Source: Oscillospiraceae bacterium (GTDB lineage Bacteria; Bacillota; Clostridia; Oscillospirales; Oscillospiraceae). Taken from it: DNA of 6,706 nt. Below are positions 1-6,309 of the stretch, one piece after another; the first letter of the stretch is position 1, and each line of letters opens with the position of its first letter. The notes under the pieces were generated by a model. That model saw nothing but the letters and a program-made list of their open reading frames with translations, was not told the origin of the DNA and did no database searches. A program made the position numbers and the translations under genes. The stretch covers positions 1 to 6,706 of the forward strand of contig JAITGW010000050.1 in assembly GCA_031280325.1 (NCBI GenBank), given 5' to 3'.

Positions 1-404
1 GCGGCCTTCGCCTCTTTCAGCGGATCGAGCTGCCCCTGCACCGGCCCGATCCACTGCGCCCGGCACCACGCCGCGCGGATGCGCGGATCGTCGAAAAAGC
101 CCGGCGCTTTGACGCGCCCCCGCGCGGTCGCCTCCGCGAGCCATATTTCATAGACCGGCTGGCAAAAATCGTCCGCGAACCACGCCCGCCGCATTTTGAC
201 CGCCTCCCACGCCTCGAGCAGCGCGCCGCGCGACGCGGAATAGCTCGCGTCAAACTCCTTCGCCAGCACGTCATACGGAATTTCCAGCGCCGCGCCGATG
301 AGCCGCGTCACGGTTTTTACGAAGCCCTCAAACCCCGCCGTCGGGATGTTTGGGTTGCCAAACGTAATATCCTCGTCCGGCTCGAGATGCAATACGGTTT
401 CCCT
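1..404 (-). pseudogene. Phage portal protein (lambda type), C-terminal fragment, truncated
   Basis: The minus strand is open from about 404 to the left edge (codons with low coordinate divisible by 3) and encodes roughly 134 residues typical of the lambda-family portal protein (Phage_portal_2). Recognisable pieces in order are LEPDEDITFGNPNIPTAGFE, IGAALEIPYDVLAKEF, SYSASRGALLEAWEA, DFCQPVYEIWLAEA, PGFFDDPRIRAAW and WIGPVQGQLDPLKEA. Portal proteins form the dodecameric ring at the capsid vertex through which DNA is packaged. A full-length member has about 500 residues. Here the N-terminal two thirds are absent: the homology stops near 390-405, where a TAA (405-407) closes the frame and unrelated plus-strand coding begins. 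The C-terminal end lies outside the window, so its integrity there is unknown. The fragment is a prophage remnant or one side of a rearrangement. The family call is from memory of conserved motifs. It has no start codon of its own at the truncation. Confidence 0.82.
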
Positions 405-1413
405 TTACCGCCGCGCCAAAATCTTGCTGGACAAGACCACACCGGAATATGACCCGCAGGAAGCAGCGCGGTTGTTGATACAATCGGCGCAGCAGGGCTA
501 CGAATGGGCGCAGTATCGGCTCGGCAAGATTTTTTTGACAGGCGAGCCGATGGAGCGCGATGTGGACTACAGCTTGCGCTGGCTGTGGGAAGCGGAGGCG
601 CAGAACAATCAATACGCGCAAATCCTGCTGGCGCGGACTTTTCTCAAAGGTGAATTTGCGGAGCAGGATATCGCCACAGCAGAAACACTGCTTGAAAAAT
701 CCGCCGCGCAGGGCAACGCCGACGCGCAGTACGCTCTGGCAAAACTGCACCTGAACGGTCAGGCGCAAAATCCGTCCGTCACAAAAGCGACGGAGCTGCT
801 CGAAAAATCCGCTGGCGGCGGCAATAAATGGGCGCAGTACACCCTCGGCAAGCTGCTGATGCGCGGGGAGCTTGTTCCGAAAGACATATCCCGCGCCGAA
901 AAGCTGCTGCTGGCGGCGGTGCAACCTTGCCTCTCCCGCGATGAGGAACACACGCCTCTCCCCACCAACCAGCACGCCGCTTATTTTCTCGGTAAGCTGT
1001 ATCTTTCGGAAGACGGCATCCCGAAGAACACACCCAAAGCGGTGCGGTATCTTTCCGATTCTGCCGCGCAGGGCAACCAGTGGGCGCAGTATCAACTTGG
1101 GAAAATGCTGCTCTACGGCAAAGAGGTGGAGCAGGATGTCGAGCGCGGTCTGTCGATGCTATCCGCATCGGCGGCACAGGGCAATATCTACGCCGACCGG
1201 ATGATCCGCAGTTATTACCTTCACGACCGCATGGACGGCGAGAAGAAAGCGTGGCCGGGCATCAATCGCATTGCCACCGATTTGTCGCTGTCGCGCTCCA
1301 CGGTCAAACGAGCCGTCAAAGATTTGGAGCAAGCCGGATATGTGCGGAAGGAAGCGGCTTACAGGGAACGCAACATGAGTCGAACGAGTAATCGCTATTA
1401 CGTTTTGAAGTGA
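298..1413 (+). CDS. Mosaic ORF: Sel1-repeat relaxase-tail-like region fused to a HTH_36 domain; start not credible
   Basis: The frame gives 371 residues, but the first 33 or so are antisense to the portal fragment. The ATG at 298 has no Shine-Dalgarno sequence, so it is probably not a native start. From residue 36 (about 403) come Sel1/TPR-like repeats of about 36 residues, with signatures such as AQYRLGKIFLTGE, AQYALAKLHLNG, AQYTLGKLLMRGE, AAYFLGKLYLSEDG and AQYQLGKMLLYGKE, up to about residue 300. Such repeats form alpha-solenoids for protein contacts. This style, opening with LYRRAKILLDK, resembles the C-terminal tail of large MobP-type relaxases in Firmicutes conjugative elements (inference). 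Residues 305-371 are a winged-helix HTH_36 domain (WPGINRIATDLSLSRSTVKR, then DLEQAGYVRKEA), as found in replication or regulatory proteins of the same elements. The relaxase catalytic domain is absent. The product, if made, would be a solenoid fused to a DNA-binding domain. More likely it is a decayed, rearranged remnant. Confidence 0.7.
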   Translation: MSRVTVFTKPSNPAVGMFGLPNVISSSGSRCNTVSLYRRAKILLDKTTPEYDPQEAARLLIQSAQQGYEWAQYRLGKIFLTGEPMERDVDYSLRWLWEAEAQNNQYAQILLARTFLKGEFAEQDIATAETLLEKSAAQGNADAQYALAKLHLNGQAQNPSVTKATELLEKSAGGGNKWAQYTLGKLLMRGELVPKDISRAEKLLLAAVQPCLSRDEEHTPLPTNQHAAYFLGKLYLSEDGIPKNTPKAVRYLSDSAAQGNQWAQYQLGKMLLYGKEVEQDVERGLSMLSASAAQGNIYADRMIRSYYLHDRMDGEKKAWPGINRIATDLSLSRSTVKRAVKDLEQAGYVRKEAAYRERNMSRTSNRYYVLK

Positions 1414-1490
1414 TTAATCGCCGTCAAAACTTTCCGAAAAATATATCTGCCGACAAGGGGGAAGTCTATCGTTTGGGTGGCCTGAGGGTA

Positions 1491-1505
1491 GGTTCACGGT
1501 GAACC
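1491..1505. promoter_or_regulatory. Perfect 15-nt dyad, possible operator
   Basis: GGTTCAC-G-GTGAACC is a perfect inverted repeat with 7-bp arms around a single central base. Its size and tight symmetry fit a dimeric regulator's operator better than an RNA hairpin, because a one-base loop cannot form without opening the inner pairs. No promoter is evident beside it, and the protein that would bind it is unknown. Confidence 0.4.
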
Positions 1506-1572
1506 GGCAAGGAAAAACTCACTCTAAGAAATAACTACCCACAGAAGAAAAAAACAGTGACAGATTTCAGCG

Positions 1573-1592
1573 TAATGCCGGATAATGCCGGG
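1573..1592. repeat. Tandem decamer TAATGCCGG(A/G) x2
   Basis: TAATGCCGGA at 1573-1582 is followed directly by TAATGCCGGG at 1583-1592. A weaker echo (CTCCGGG) follows at about 1599-1605. The 10-bp period puts both copies on the same face of the helix. It could be a minimal protein-binding array, or chance. Confidence 0.45.
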
Positions 1593-1611
1593 ATGATCTC
1601 CGGGTATAGTC

Positions 1612-1662
1612 AAAGAGAAGCGAATCGGTGTGAATTGTTCGTCGAAGCCGCCTCTCTTTTTT
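1612..1662 (+). terminator. Possible terminator: long-loop hairpin with T-run
   Basis: AAAGAGA (1612-1618) pairs perfectly with TCTCTTT (1653-1659), and the run of T continues to 1662. The loop is 34 nt, with only a small internal dyad (TTCG-T-CGAA, about 1638-1646). The geometry is weaker than that of a standard intrinsic terminator, but it lies between the mosaic ORF and the next plus-strand gene, where a terminator would be expected. Confidence 0.3.
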
Positions 1663-1681
1663 CTCTGCCGGTGATTAACCC

Positions 1682-1996
1682 TTGTGTAGTGGCTTGACGC
1701 TGCTGCCCGGTTCGACTTGCTCGCAGGAGTTGAACAGCGACATCACCACAGACATGCTGGGATGCGAGAACGAGTGCACCGCCCTACGGAAACGGTGGGG
1801 CGAGCTGGGGAAACAGTATCTCAATGAGTCATGGCTGGTGGGAAACGGTGTGGTTTCTCTCTCTGCCGATGACCACGCCGTGCTGATGGAATACATCAGC
1901 GTGACCTTCAAGGCTGAGAATACGGAGCGGCTGAATCTCTGCCTCGCGGGACATCGGGACTGCTTCGGTTATTTGAAGCGAATCGGGCTGCTGTGA
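1682..1996 (+). CDS. Hypothetical small protein of a mobile element
   Basis: This is an open frame of 104 codons if the TTG at 1682 is used. A stop (TAA, 1676-1678) lies just before it. The first ATG is at 1754 and would give 80 residues. Neither start has a well-spaced Shine-Dalgarno sequence; the only AGGAG (1725-1729) lies 24 nt before that ATG. The C-terminal half looks like a real protein: an acidic/basic helix around ECTALRKRWGELGKQYLNE, then SADDHAVLMEYISV and a conserved-looking end AGHRDCFGYLKRIGLL. It is soluble, mostly helical and without a membrane segment. Its size and position near relaxase-like and HTH_36 sequences suggest an accessory gene of a conjugative element, possibly with a damaged 5' end. 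I do not recognise the family and assign no function. It converges on the minus-strand operon and stops 7 nt before that operon's terminator. Confidence 0.5.
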   Translation: MCSGLTLLPGSTCSQELNSDITTDMLGCENECTALRKRWGELGKQYLNESWLVGNGVVSLSADDHAVLMEYISVTFKAENTERLNLCLAGHRDCFGYLKRIGLL

Positions 1997-2003
1997 GCGG
2001 GGA

Positions 2004-2040
2004 CAAAAAAACAGAGCCGACCGGAATGGCGGCTCCGCCG
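2004..2040 (-). terminator. Intrinsic terminator of the six-gene minus-strand operon
   Basis: Read on the minus strand, GAGCCG (2035-2030) pairs with CGGCTC (2019-2014) around a loop of about 10 nt. It is followed at once by TG and a run of seven T (2011-2005). This is a classical Rho-independent terminator, 23 nt beyond the stop codon of the VanZ-family gene. In the plus direction the stem is followed only by a weak T-rich stretch, so it may also slow transcription of the convergent small gene. Confidence 0.8.
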
Positions 2041-2062
2041 TTTCAATTTATCTACGCTGACC

Positions 2063-2599
2063 CTACAGCCTGATGATCATGCCCCCGATATAGAGTTGCC
2101 CGAACATGATGAACGACACCGCCATATACAGTTCGAGCAGCGACAGCAGGATGCAAATGACAAGAGCCGCTTTGCGCTCGTGCTTGCCAAACAGCTTTGA
2201 GAGCGCATAGAACGCCGCGATTCCAACGATGCCGCCGAGGGTATTCATCAGCAGATCGGTCACATCGCTGCGCCCGACCGCCAAAATGAGTTGAATCGCC
2301 TCAAACGCAAAGCTCACAAGCAGAGTCGTCAGAATTTGCTTGATGAACGTCAGTCCATGCTTGGCGGCGGCGAGATAAAAACCGAATGGAACGAAAACGG
2401 CGATGTTGAACTCGAGTTCCCAGCGGGTGTTGCCGTTAAACGGTAGCAGATTGACTGCCCGCTCCGAGCCGCCGCCGACAAAGGGCATACCGCACTTCCA
2501 AAGTATCGCCCACACAAGGAAAACGGCGTAGGCGACACCCATGCCGAGGATTGCGCGGTCAATGCCGCTCTGCGGTTTGGTTTCCGTTATTTTATTCAT
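2063..2599 (-). CDS. VanZ-family integral membrane protein
   Basis: The product has 178 residues from the ATG at 2599. This start is chosen because GGAGG lies 9 nt upstream and the ATG shares one base with the stop of the preceding gene (TAATG). An in-frame start at 2641 would add 14 residues from inside that gene. The VanZ signature is clear: VNLLPF (49-54), then NIAVFVPFGFYLA (65-77), FEAIQLILAVGRSDVTD (99-115) and LLMNTLGGIVGI (116-127). About five hydrophobic helices are visible (14-35, 61-79, 83-106, 112-132, 142-168). VanZ of the Tn1546 vancomycin cluster gives low-level teicoplanin resistance by an unsettled mechanism. Most chromosomal homologues have no known role, so resistance should not be inferred here. 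It is the last gene of the operon. Confidence 0.9.
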   Translation of the reverse strand: MNKITETKPQSGIDRAILGMGVAYAVFLVWAILWKCGMPFVGGGSERAVNLLPFNGNTRWELEFNIAVFVPFGFYLAAAKHGLTFIKQILTTLLVSFAFEAIQLILAVGRSDVTDLLMNTLGGIVGIAAFYALSKLFGKHERKAALVICILLSLLELYMAVSFIMFGQLYIGGMIIRL

Positions 2600-3021
2600 T
2601 ACGCGTTGTTCCTCCCGCGCCGGCAGACGGTCTCCGTCCATATGGCGATTTCAGTGATCAAGTCAAGCGGAAGCGGCTCTTTGTGGGGCAGCCTGATGCC
2701 GCCCTTCGTTGTGTGAAAGCCTTGCAGCTTGTCGGCGAACACAGCCGTCGCCTCGCCGCCGGGGAACAAGCCGATCCATTTGGCGAAAGCCGCGAAATGG
2801 ATGAGGTTCCTGCCCTGCCAAAAGGTCGGCATACGGTAGCTGATTTTTTCCTTCGCATTGGGAAGCGCCACCTTGATTGCGCGGTAGACCTCCCACAGGC
2901 GCGGCTGAATATCCTCCGTCTGTCCTTCGATGTATTCGCCAATCGTCGCTGCGCCGCTGTCGCAGAAATGGTGCGGCGGTTCATATTCAAATTCACGGCT
3001 GCACTTTGGGCATTGCCACAT
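2599..3021 (-). CDS. DUF1801 (YdhG-like) protein with N-terminal zinc-ribbon-like motif
   Basis: The product has 140 residues. An N-terminal Cys/His cluster (C4-x2-C7-x9-H17-x2-C20, within WQCPKCSREFEYEPPHHFC) looks like a small zinc-binding knuckle. Residues 25-132 are a DUF1801 domain: ATIGEYIEGQTEDIQPRL, the hallmark ISYRMPTFW (60-68), then HFAAFAKWIGLFPGG (75-89) and an end rich in PLPLDLITEIAIW. DUF1801 proteins have a steroidogenic-acute-regulatory-like fold. A few (Fra/YdhG of Bacillus) have been proposed as iron chaperones, but function is mostly unknown. The start has GAGG 9-10 nt upstream, overlapping the stop of the DUF2200 gene 11 nt away. Its stop shares one base with the VanZ start. 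No membrane segment or signal peptide is present, so it is cytoplasmic. Confidence 0.88.
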   Translation of the reverse strand: MWQCPKCSREFEYEPPHHFCDSGAATIGEYIEGQTEDIQPRLWEVYRAIKVALPNAKEKISYRMPTFWQGRNLIHFAAFAKWIGLFPGGEATAVFADKLQGFHTTKGGIRLPHKEPLPLDLITEIAIWTETVCRRGRNNA

Positions 3022-3032
3022 AGATGTGTACC

Positions 3033-3383
3033 TCAGCTTCTCAGAATCTTTTCCATCGATTTACCCTTTGCCAATTCATCCACCAGCTTGTCCAGCCAGC
3101 GGATTTTCCGCATAAGCGGATCGGTGATTTCCTCCACGCGGTATCCGCAAATCACACCCGTAATTTTACCGGCGTTCGGGTTGATGAGCGGGGCTTCGGC
3201 GTAAAAGGTTTCGTGGTCGGTCTGCCTTTCAAGCTGCGCCTGCAATCCGGCGGCGTCATACCCTGTCAGCCAGCAGATGACCGTATCCACTTCTTCTTTG
3301 GTGCGCCCCTTGCGCTCCGCTTTTTGCACCAGCATCGGGTAAACGCTTGAAAAGGGCATTTTATAGATTCGTTCGTTATTCAT
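3033..3383 (-). CDS. DUF2200 family protein
   Basis: The product has 116 residues from the ATG at 3383. This start is preferred over one 6 codons upstream because GAGGTG lies 6-7 nt before it, and initiation here overlaps the Fic stop by 8 nt (ATGAATAA). The whole chain matches DUF2200: [78 protein letters not shown] and [17 protein letters not shown]. The length is normal for the family, which is widespread in bacteria and has no known biochemical role. The conserved Trp, Gly-Tyr and Pro residues suggest a small folded cytoplasmic domain, possibly ligand-binding. It sits between the Fic and DUF1801 genes, 11 nt from the latter. No truncation is evident. Confidence 0.9.
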   Translation of the reverse strand: MNNERIYKMPFSSVYPMLVQKAERKGRTKEEVDTVICWLTGYDAAGLQAQLERQTDHETFYAEAPLINPNAGKITGVICGYRVEEITDPLMRKIRWLDKLVDELAKGKSMEKILRS

Positions 3384-4440
3384 CCTCAGCACCTCGCTCA
3401 TTCATCATTTCCCAATGCCCGGTCTTGTCCGACCCGACGCGCCTAATCAGCCCCGCTTCTTTGAGCGCGGAAAGCCCGCGCTTGACGGTTTTGTCGGTCA
3501 CGCCGAGCTGCTCCGCCATTTGAACGGCGGTGACGTCGCCGTTTTCCTTCAAAATGCCAAGAATTCTTTCTTGATTTGAGGTCAATTTTACAGGGACATT
3601 TTGAGGGACATTTACAGGGACATCGGCTGTCACTGTAATCCGCAGTGCGCGGTTTTTGAGTTCGTTTTTTTCGCCCAAAAGCAGATTGCCGAAAAAGCGG
3701 TCAAGATGCTCCCGCGTGGCGTGGACGCCCCGCCCCAAATCGTTGTAGTTGGCGCGGACAAGGGCATTGCGGAAATACCAGGCGTTGGCGGCGAAAATAT
3801 CGTTGGTCACATCAAAGCCGAAGGTACGCAGATACTTGATGGCGAACACGGCGGTGGTGCGGGTGTTGCCCTCGCCGAAAGCGTGAATCTGCCACAGCCC
3901 CGATATGAATTTTGCGATATGCTCCGCCGTCTGCCGCAGGGAAAGTCCCTTGTAAACAAACGCTTTCTCCTGTGAAAAATCATAGTCCAGCGTGTCCCGG
4001 ATACTTCCCGCGCTGGCGTAATAGACCGTCGCGCCGTCCAAGACCCACTCGCTCTTGCTGATGTTCCAATCGCGGATTTTCCCCGCGAATTTGTATATCC
4101 CCTCGAACAGCCTGCGGTGGATGGCGATATACTCGACAGGCGAGAACGAAAAGGTCTTCTCCGCGAGGATGGCGGCGATCCGCGCCGAAACCTTGTCCGC
4201 CTCTTCGGTGCGGCTCTCATCAGGCTGCGCGGGGCGGGCTTTGTAATAACCCTCTATTAGCTGCTGAGCCTCGTCGAGGGTGATGTCTCCGTTGATGTTC
4301 TGATTGGCGGTTTTGATCAGATATTCGGACGGCTCCAGCCCATCGACTTTCTGAAGACCGATGGCGGTGTGCCAGACATAGCTGCGCTCCTGTTTTTCAG
4401 GCTCGCCCTGTGTGATATATGGTTCAAGATGGTCGTTCAT
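3376..4440 (-). CDS. Fic-domain protein with C-terminal winged-helix domain
   Basis: The product has 354 residues from the ATG at 4440. A TTG lies one codon upstream, but the ATG has an AGGAGG about 10 nt before it, inside the end of the LuxR-type gene, which it overlaps by 17 nt. The N-terminal part (about 20-70) is helical, including [12 protein letters not shown]. The Fic domain (about 75-260) contains [45 protein letters not shown] and the active-site loop [10 protein letters not shown] (186-195). H186 is the expected catalytic base. The canonical loop is HPFx(D/E)GNGRxxR; here the second Gly is Thr193 and the final Arg is Ala197. Fic enzymes transfer AMP, or related groups, to hydroxyl side chains of target proteins. 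A Pro/Val/Asn-rich linker (about 272-284) leads to a winged-helix domain (about 286-345: [20 protein letters not shown], then [20 protein letters not shown]). That tail could bind DNA or position a partner. The family is sure; the reaction and target are unknown. Confidence 0.93.
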   Translation of the reverse strand: MNDHLEPYITQGEPEKQERSYVWHTAIGLQKVDGLEPSEYLIKTANQNINGDITLDEAQQLIEGYYKARPAQPDESRTEEADKVSARIAAILAEKTFSFSPVEYIAIHRRLFEGIYKFAGKIRDWNISKSEWVLDGATVYYASAGSIRDTLDYDFSQEKAFVYKGLSLRQTAEHIAKFISGLWQIHAFGEGNTRTTAVFAIKYLRTFGFDVTNDIFAANAWYFRNALVRANYNDLGRGVHATREHLDRFFGNLLLGEKNELKNRALRITVTADVPVNVPQNVPVKLTSNQERILGILKENGDVTAVQMAEQLGVTDKTVKRGLSALKEAGLIRRVGSDKTGHWEMMNERGAEDE

Positions 4441-5929
4441 CAATGCTCACCTCCTCACTCTCCGCGCCGTTTTCCGTCTGCAGCTTGCCCATTTTCAGGA
4501 TTAATTCGGCGACATTGTGAACCCCTTTTTTCGTGTAAATGGACTTTTTATGGGAGCTTACCGTATACGGCGATATGTATAGTTTGGCCGCAATCTGCTT
4601 ATAGTCCAGCCCCAGCATCAATTCCTGCGCGATTTGCTTTTCCCGGTCGGTCAATTCATCCTCCGTGCGGCACGGCGTTTCCGGGAGAACGGGCGCGGCG
4701 GGCGCGTCCTCCGGGAACGCTTCTCCCTTTCCCCTCGCCGCCCTTGCCGCCTCGTTCAATTCCGCCGCCCGCTCCCCGCTGATGAGCGGCTTGCCGTGGA
4801 AAGCGTACAGCAGATACGGCTCCAATATCAAATAAAGGATGACACACGCCACGGCAATCACCAGATAAACCACATACAGCGCGGTTACATTGGCGCGGAA
4901 CACGTCCAGCAGCGCGGTGTGTATCATCACCGTGACAAACGCCACACCGATAATGCCGGGGGCGATAAATCTGGACGGATATTGCTTCGCCATCAAAACG
5001 CCGAGAAGCGGATTGATCCAACACGCCATACTGCCCACACCGAGAAAAACGCAAGCCCACAACGGGGGCGCGGGAACGTACAGCGAGGCAATCGCCAATA
5101 CGAAACCCATCGCCCCAAGCGCGATATAGATCGGGAAAACCCGAACCGGCCGGACGCCGAAGCGTTTCCACAGGAGATAGAGGAACATCCCGGCGGCCGC
5201 GCCCGACAGATAAAACACCGACACGCCGTGCGTAAAGCCCTCCGCCACGGCAGCGCCGAACAGAATGACAAAGCAGCTTGTGGCCGTCCATAGGAATATC
5301 CCCGCGAATAACCGTTTCGGCGCGGCCAATTTGTCCGCTTTTTTGACCGAGCGCGTCCACACCTTGCCGGGGAGCCTCCAAAAGAACAGCAGCATAAGAA
5401 CGAGGGCAATCACTGTAAACAGCCGAAACCACGCGAAGTCAATTTTGAGGAAATCGTTGTGCAAAGCAGCGACCAGACCGTTCGCAATCCCATACGCGGC
5501 CGTCAAATGCAGGACGGCGGTTTTCTCGGTGAACAGCCCCACGATTATGGATGTTTCAAAGCCTATCATGAAGCAGCAGCAAAAAAACTGAACGTACAGC
5601 GCGACAGCCAGCGTTTCGGGCGCGAGCGGCAGGAACAGCGCGAGCGCGGACAGCAGGGCGGCCGAGGCGGTTACGCGCTCCGCCCATACAACGATTTGCG
5701 GGATTAAACCCATTACAAGAAGCGCAAGACCGTACCCCGCCGCGATAATCACGGTTATATCGTCCACGTCCACGGGGATAGGCGTTCTGCCGTCCACCGA
5801 CAAGGTTTGCCCGGAGAAATAGACCATGCCCATTTGCCAAACCGTAAACATAGCAAAGCAAATCAGCCACGGCAGACGCAGGTTCAGCCGTTTATTTTCG
5901 TTTTCAAGCAGGATGGATTGGTTCGTCAT
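4424..5929 (-). CDS. LuxR-type regulator with 12-helix MFS-like membrane domain
   Basis: The product has 501 residues. Residues 20-375 hold about twelve hydrophobic helices (20-39, 57-80, 86-105, 106-132, 138-156, 166-185, 206-228, 236-254, 263-284, 287-311, 321-343, 347-375), arranged like a transporter. A charged, Ala/Pro-rich linker (376-424) joins them to a LuxR-type HTH (about 425-482: LTDREKQIAQELMLGLDYKQ, then PYTVSSHKKSIYTKKGV). This architecture is known from Clostridia and, in large numbers, from Eggerthellaceae, where such proteins are proposed to be one-component membrane sensors. No histidine kinase or receiver domain is present, so signal sensing probably occurs in the membrane part. 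The ATG forms an ATGA overlap with the stop of the upstream repressor gene, indicating coupled translation. The final 17 nt overlap the Fic gene, and the segment encoding the SEEVS tail residues carries the Fic ribosome-binding site. Ligand and targets are unknown; its own operon is the obvious candidate. Confidence 0.92.
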   Translation of the reverse strand: MTNQSILLENENKRLNLRLPWLICFAMFTVWQMGMVYFSGQTLSVDGRTPIPVDVDDITVIIAAGYGLALLVMGLIPQIVVWAERVTASAALLSALALFLPLAPETLAVALYVQFFCCCFMIGFETSIIVGLFTEKTAVLHLTAAYGIANGLVAALHNDFLKIDFAWFRLFTVIALVLMLLFFWRLPGKVWTRSVKKADKLAAPKRLFAGIFLWTATSCFVILFGAAVAEGFTHGVSVFYLSGAAAGMFLYLLWKRFGVRPVRVFPIYIALGAMGFVLAIASLYVPAPPLWACVFLGVGSMACWINPLLGVLMAKQYPSRFIAPGIIGVAFVTVMIHTALLDVFRANVTALYVVYLVIAVACVILYLILEPYLLYAFHGKPLISGERAAELNEAARAARGKGEAFPEDAPAAPVLPETPCRTEDELTDREKQIAQELMLGLDYKQIAAKLYISPYTVSSHKKSIYTKKGVHNVAELILKMGKLQTENGAESEEVSIDERPS

Positions 5930-6240
5930 TGGGAGTCCCCCTCCAGTTCATCAAGGAGGGCGGCTACCTTCTGTATGGCCTCGTCGTCAAGCCCGTTCAT
6001 TTTGCCGACGATTTCTTTCAGCGCGACGCTGCCCGACCCGGTTAATACCCAATCTGCGGGATAGCCGTATTCCTTTTCTATTAAAAGCGCGAGCGTCCGG
6101 GACACCTTGGCGTTCTTCCCCGACAGCACGGTGTGCAGATAATTCCTTGTGATGCCGACCGATTTGGCAAAGTCCACTTTGGTCTTGCCGGATTCTTTTA
6201 CGATTCTTGCCATGCGTTCGGCGAGGGTCGTTTCAGCCAT
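5926..6240 (-). CDS. Cro/C1-type (XRE) HTH transcriptional regulator
   Basis: The product has 104 residues. The helix-turn-helix spans about 6-60 (AERMARIVKESGKTKVDFAK, SVGITRNYLHTVLSGKNAKV, SRTLALLIEKEYG). It is followed by YPADWVLTGSGS, a common end to this fold, and a C-terminal amphipathic helix (about 74-102) that probably mediates dimerisation. The ATG at 6240 has GAGGT about 9 nt upstream and lies about 33 nt from the predicted transcription start. It is the first gene of the operon, and its stop overlaps the start of the LuxR-type gene by 4 nt. Small XRE proteins in this position usually repress their own promoter. The imperfect dyad over the -10 box at 6280-6296 is the best candidate operator (inference). 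No catalytic or protease domain is attached, so induction would depend on ligand binding, partner binding or turnover. Confidence 0.93.
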   Translation of the reverse strand: MAETTLAERMARIVKESGKTKVDFAKSVGITRNYLHTVLSGKNAKVSRTLALLIEKEYGYPADWVLTGSGSVALKEIVGKMNGLDDEAIQKVAALLDELEGDSQ

Positions 6241-6279
6241 GCTCTTTTACCTCTTTCAGAAGTGATTTTTCAACCATAC

Positions 6280-6296
6280 CGTTATAGCATAAAACG
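6280..6296. promoter_or_regulatory. Imperfect dyad over the -10 box, candidate XRE operator
   Basis: CGTTATA-GCA-TAAAACG is an inverted repeat with 7-nt half-sites (six of seven pairs) around three bases. It covers the whole -10 hexamer and part of the spacer. A dimeric Cro/C1-type protein bound here would block RNA polymerase, which fits negative autoregulation by the first gene of the operon. The binding is inferred, not shown. Confidence 0.4.
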
Positions 6297-6309
6297 TTGA
6301 GTAAATCAA
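6281..6309 (-). promoter_or_regulatory. Sigma-A-type promoter with extended -10 for the operon
   Basis: On the minus strand, TTGATT (6309-6304, four of six consensus bases) and TATAAC (6286-6281, five of six) are separated by exactly 17 bp. TG one base before the -10 makes it an extended -10. Transcription should begin near 6274, leaving a 5' leader of about 33 nt that contains the GAGGT ribosome-binding site. It is the only good match found upstream of the first gene. Confidence 0.75.

Larger units (their letters stand above)
1414..1681. other. Non-coding stretch with several structured motifs
   Basis: No convincing gene is seen in these 268 bases. They contain a perfect dyad (1491-1505), a tandem decamer (1573-1592) and a long-loop hairpin with a T-run (1612-1662), each listed separately. 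The segment between 1506 and 1560 is purine-rich. In conjugative elements, short intergenic stretches of this kind near relaxase or replication genes can hold transfer or replication sites, but no known oriT or origin is recognised here. Confidence 0.5.

Noticed and set aside
17..274. Minus-strand frame over the portal fragment
   Set aside because: Arg-rich and in a different frame from the recognisable portal sequence; a shadow of GC-rich DNA.
328..1095. Long minus-strand frame (255 codons) opposite the Sel1 region
   Set aside because: Antisense of the clear Sel1 repeats. Low-complexity Arg/Leu-rich composition and no recognisable domain.
1413..1499. Open frame continuing past the HTH_36 stop in another frame (ending VYRLGGLRVGSR), considered as a frameshifted extension
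   Set aside because: HTH_36 proteins of this kind plausibly end at YYVLK, and no slippery site or homology was recognised.
2551..3204. Plus-strand 217-codon frame
   Set aside because: Antisense of the DUF1801, DUF2200 and VanZ genes, all of which have strong family matches.
4634..5293. Plus-strand 219-codon frame, rich in Arg/Gln/His
   Set aside because: Antisense of the 12-helix LuxR gene; composition typical of a shadow frame.
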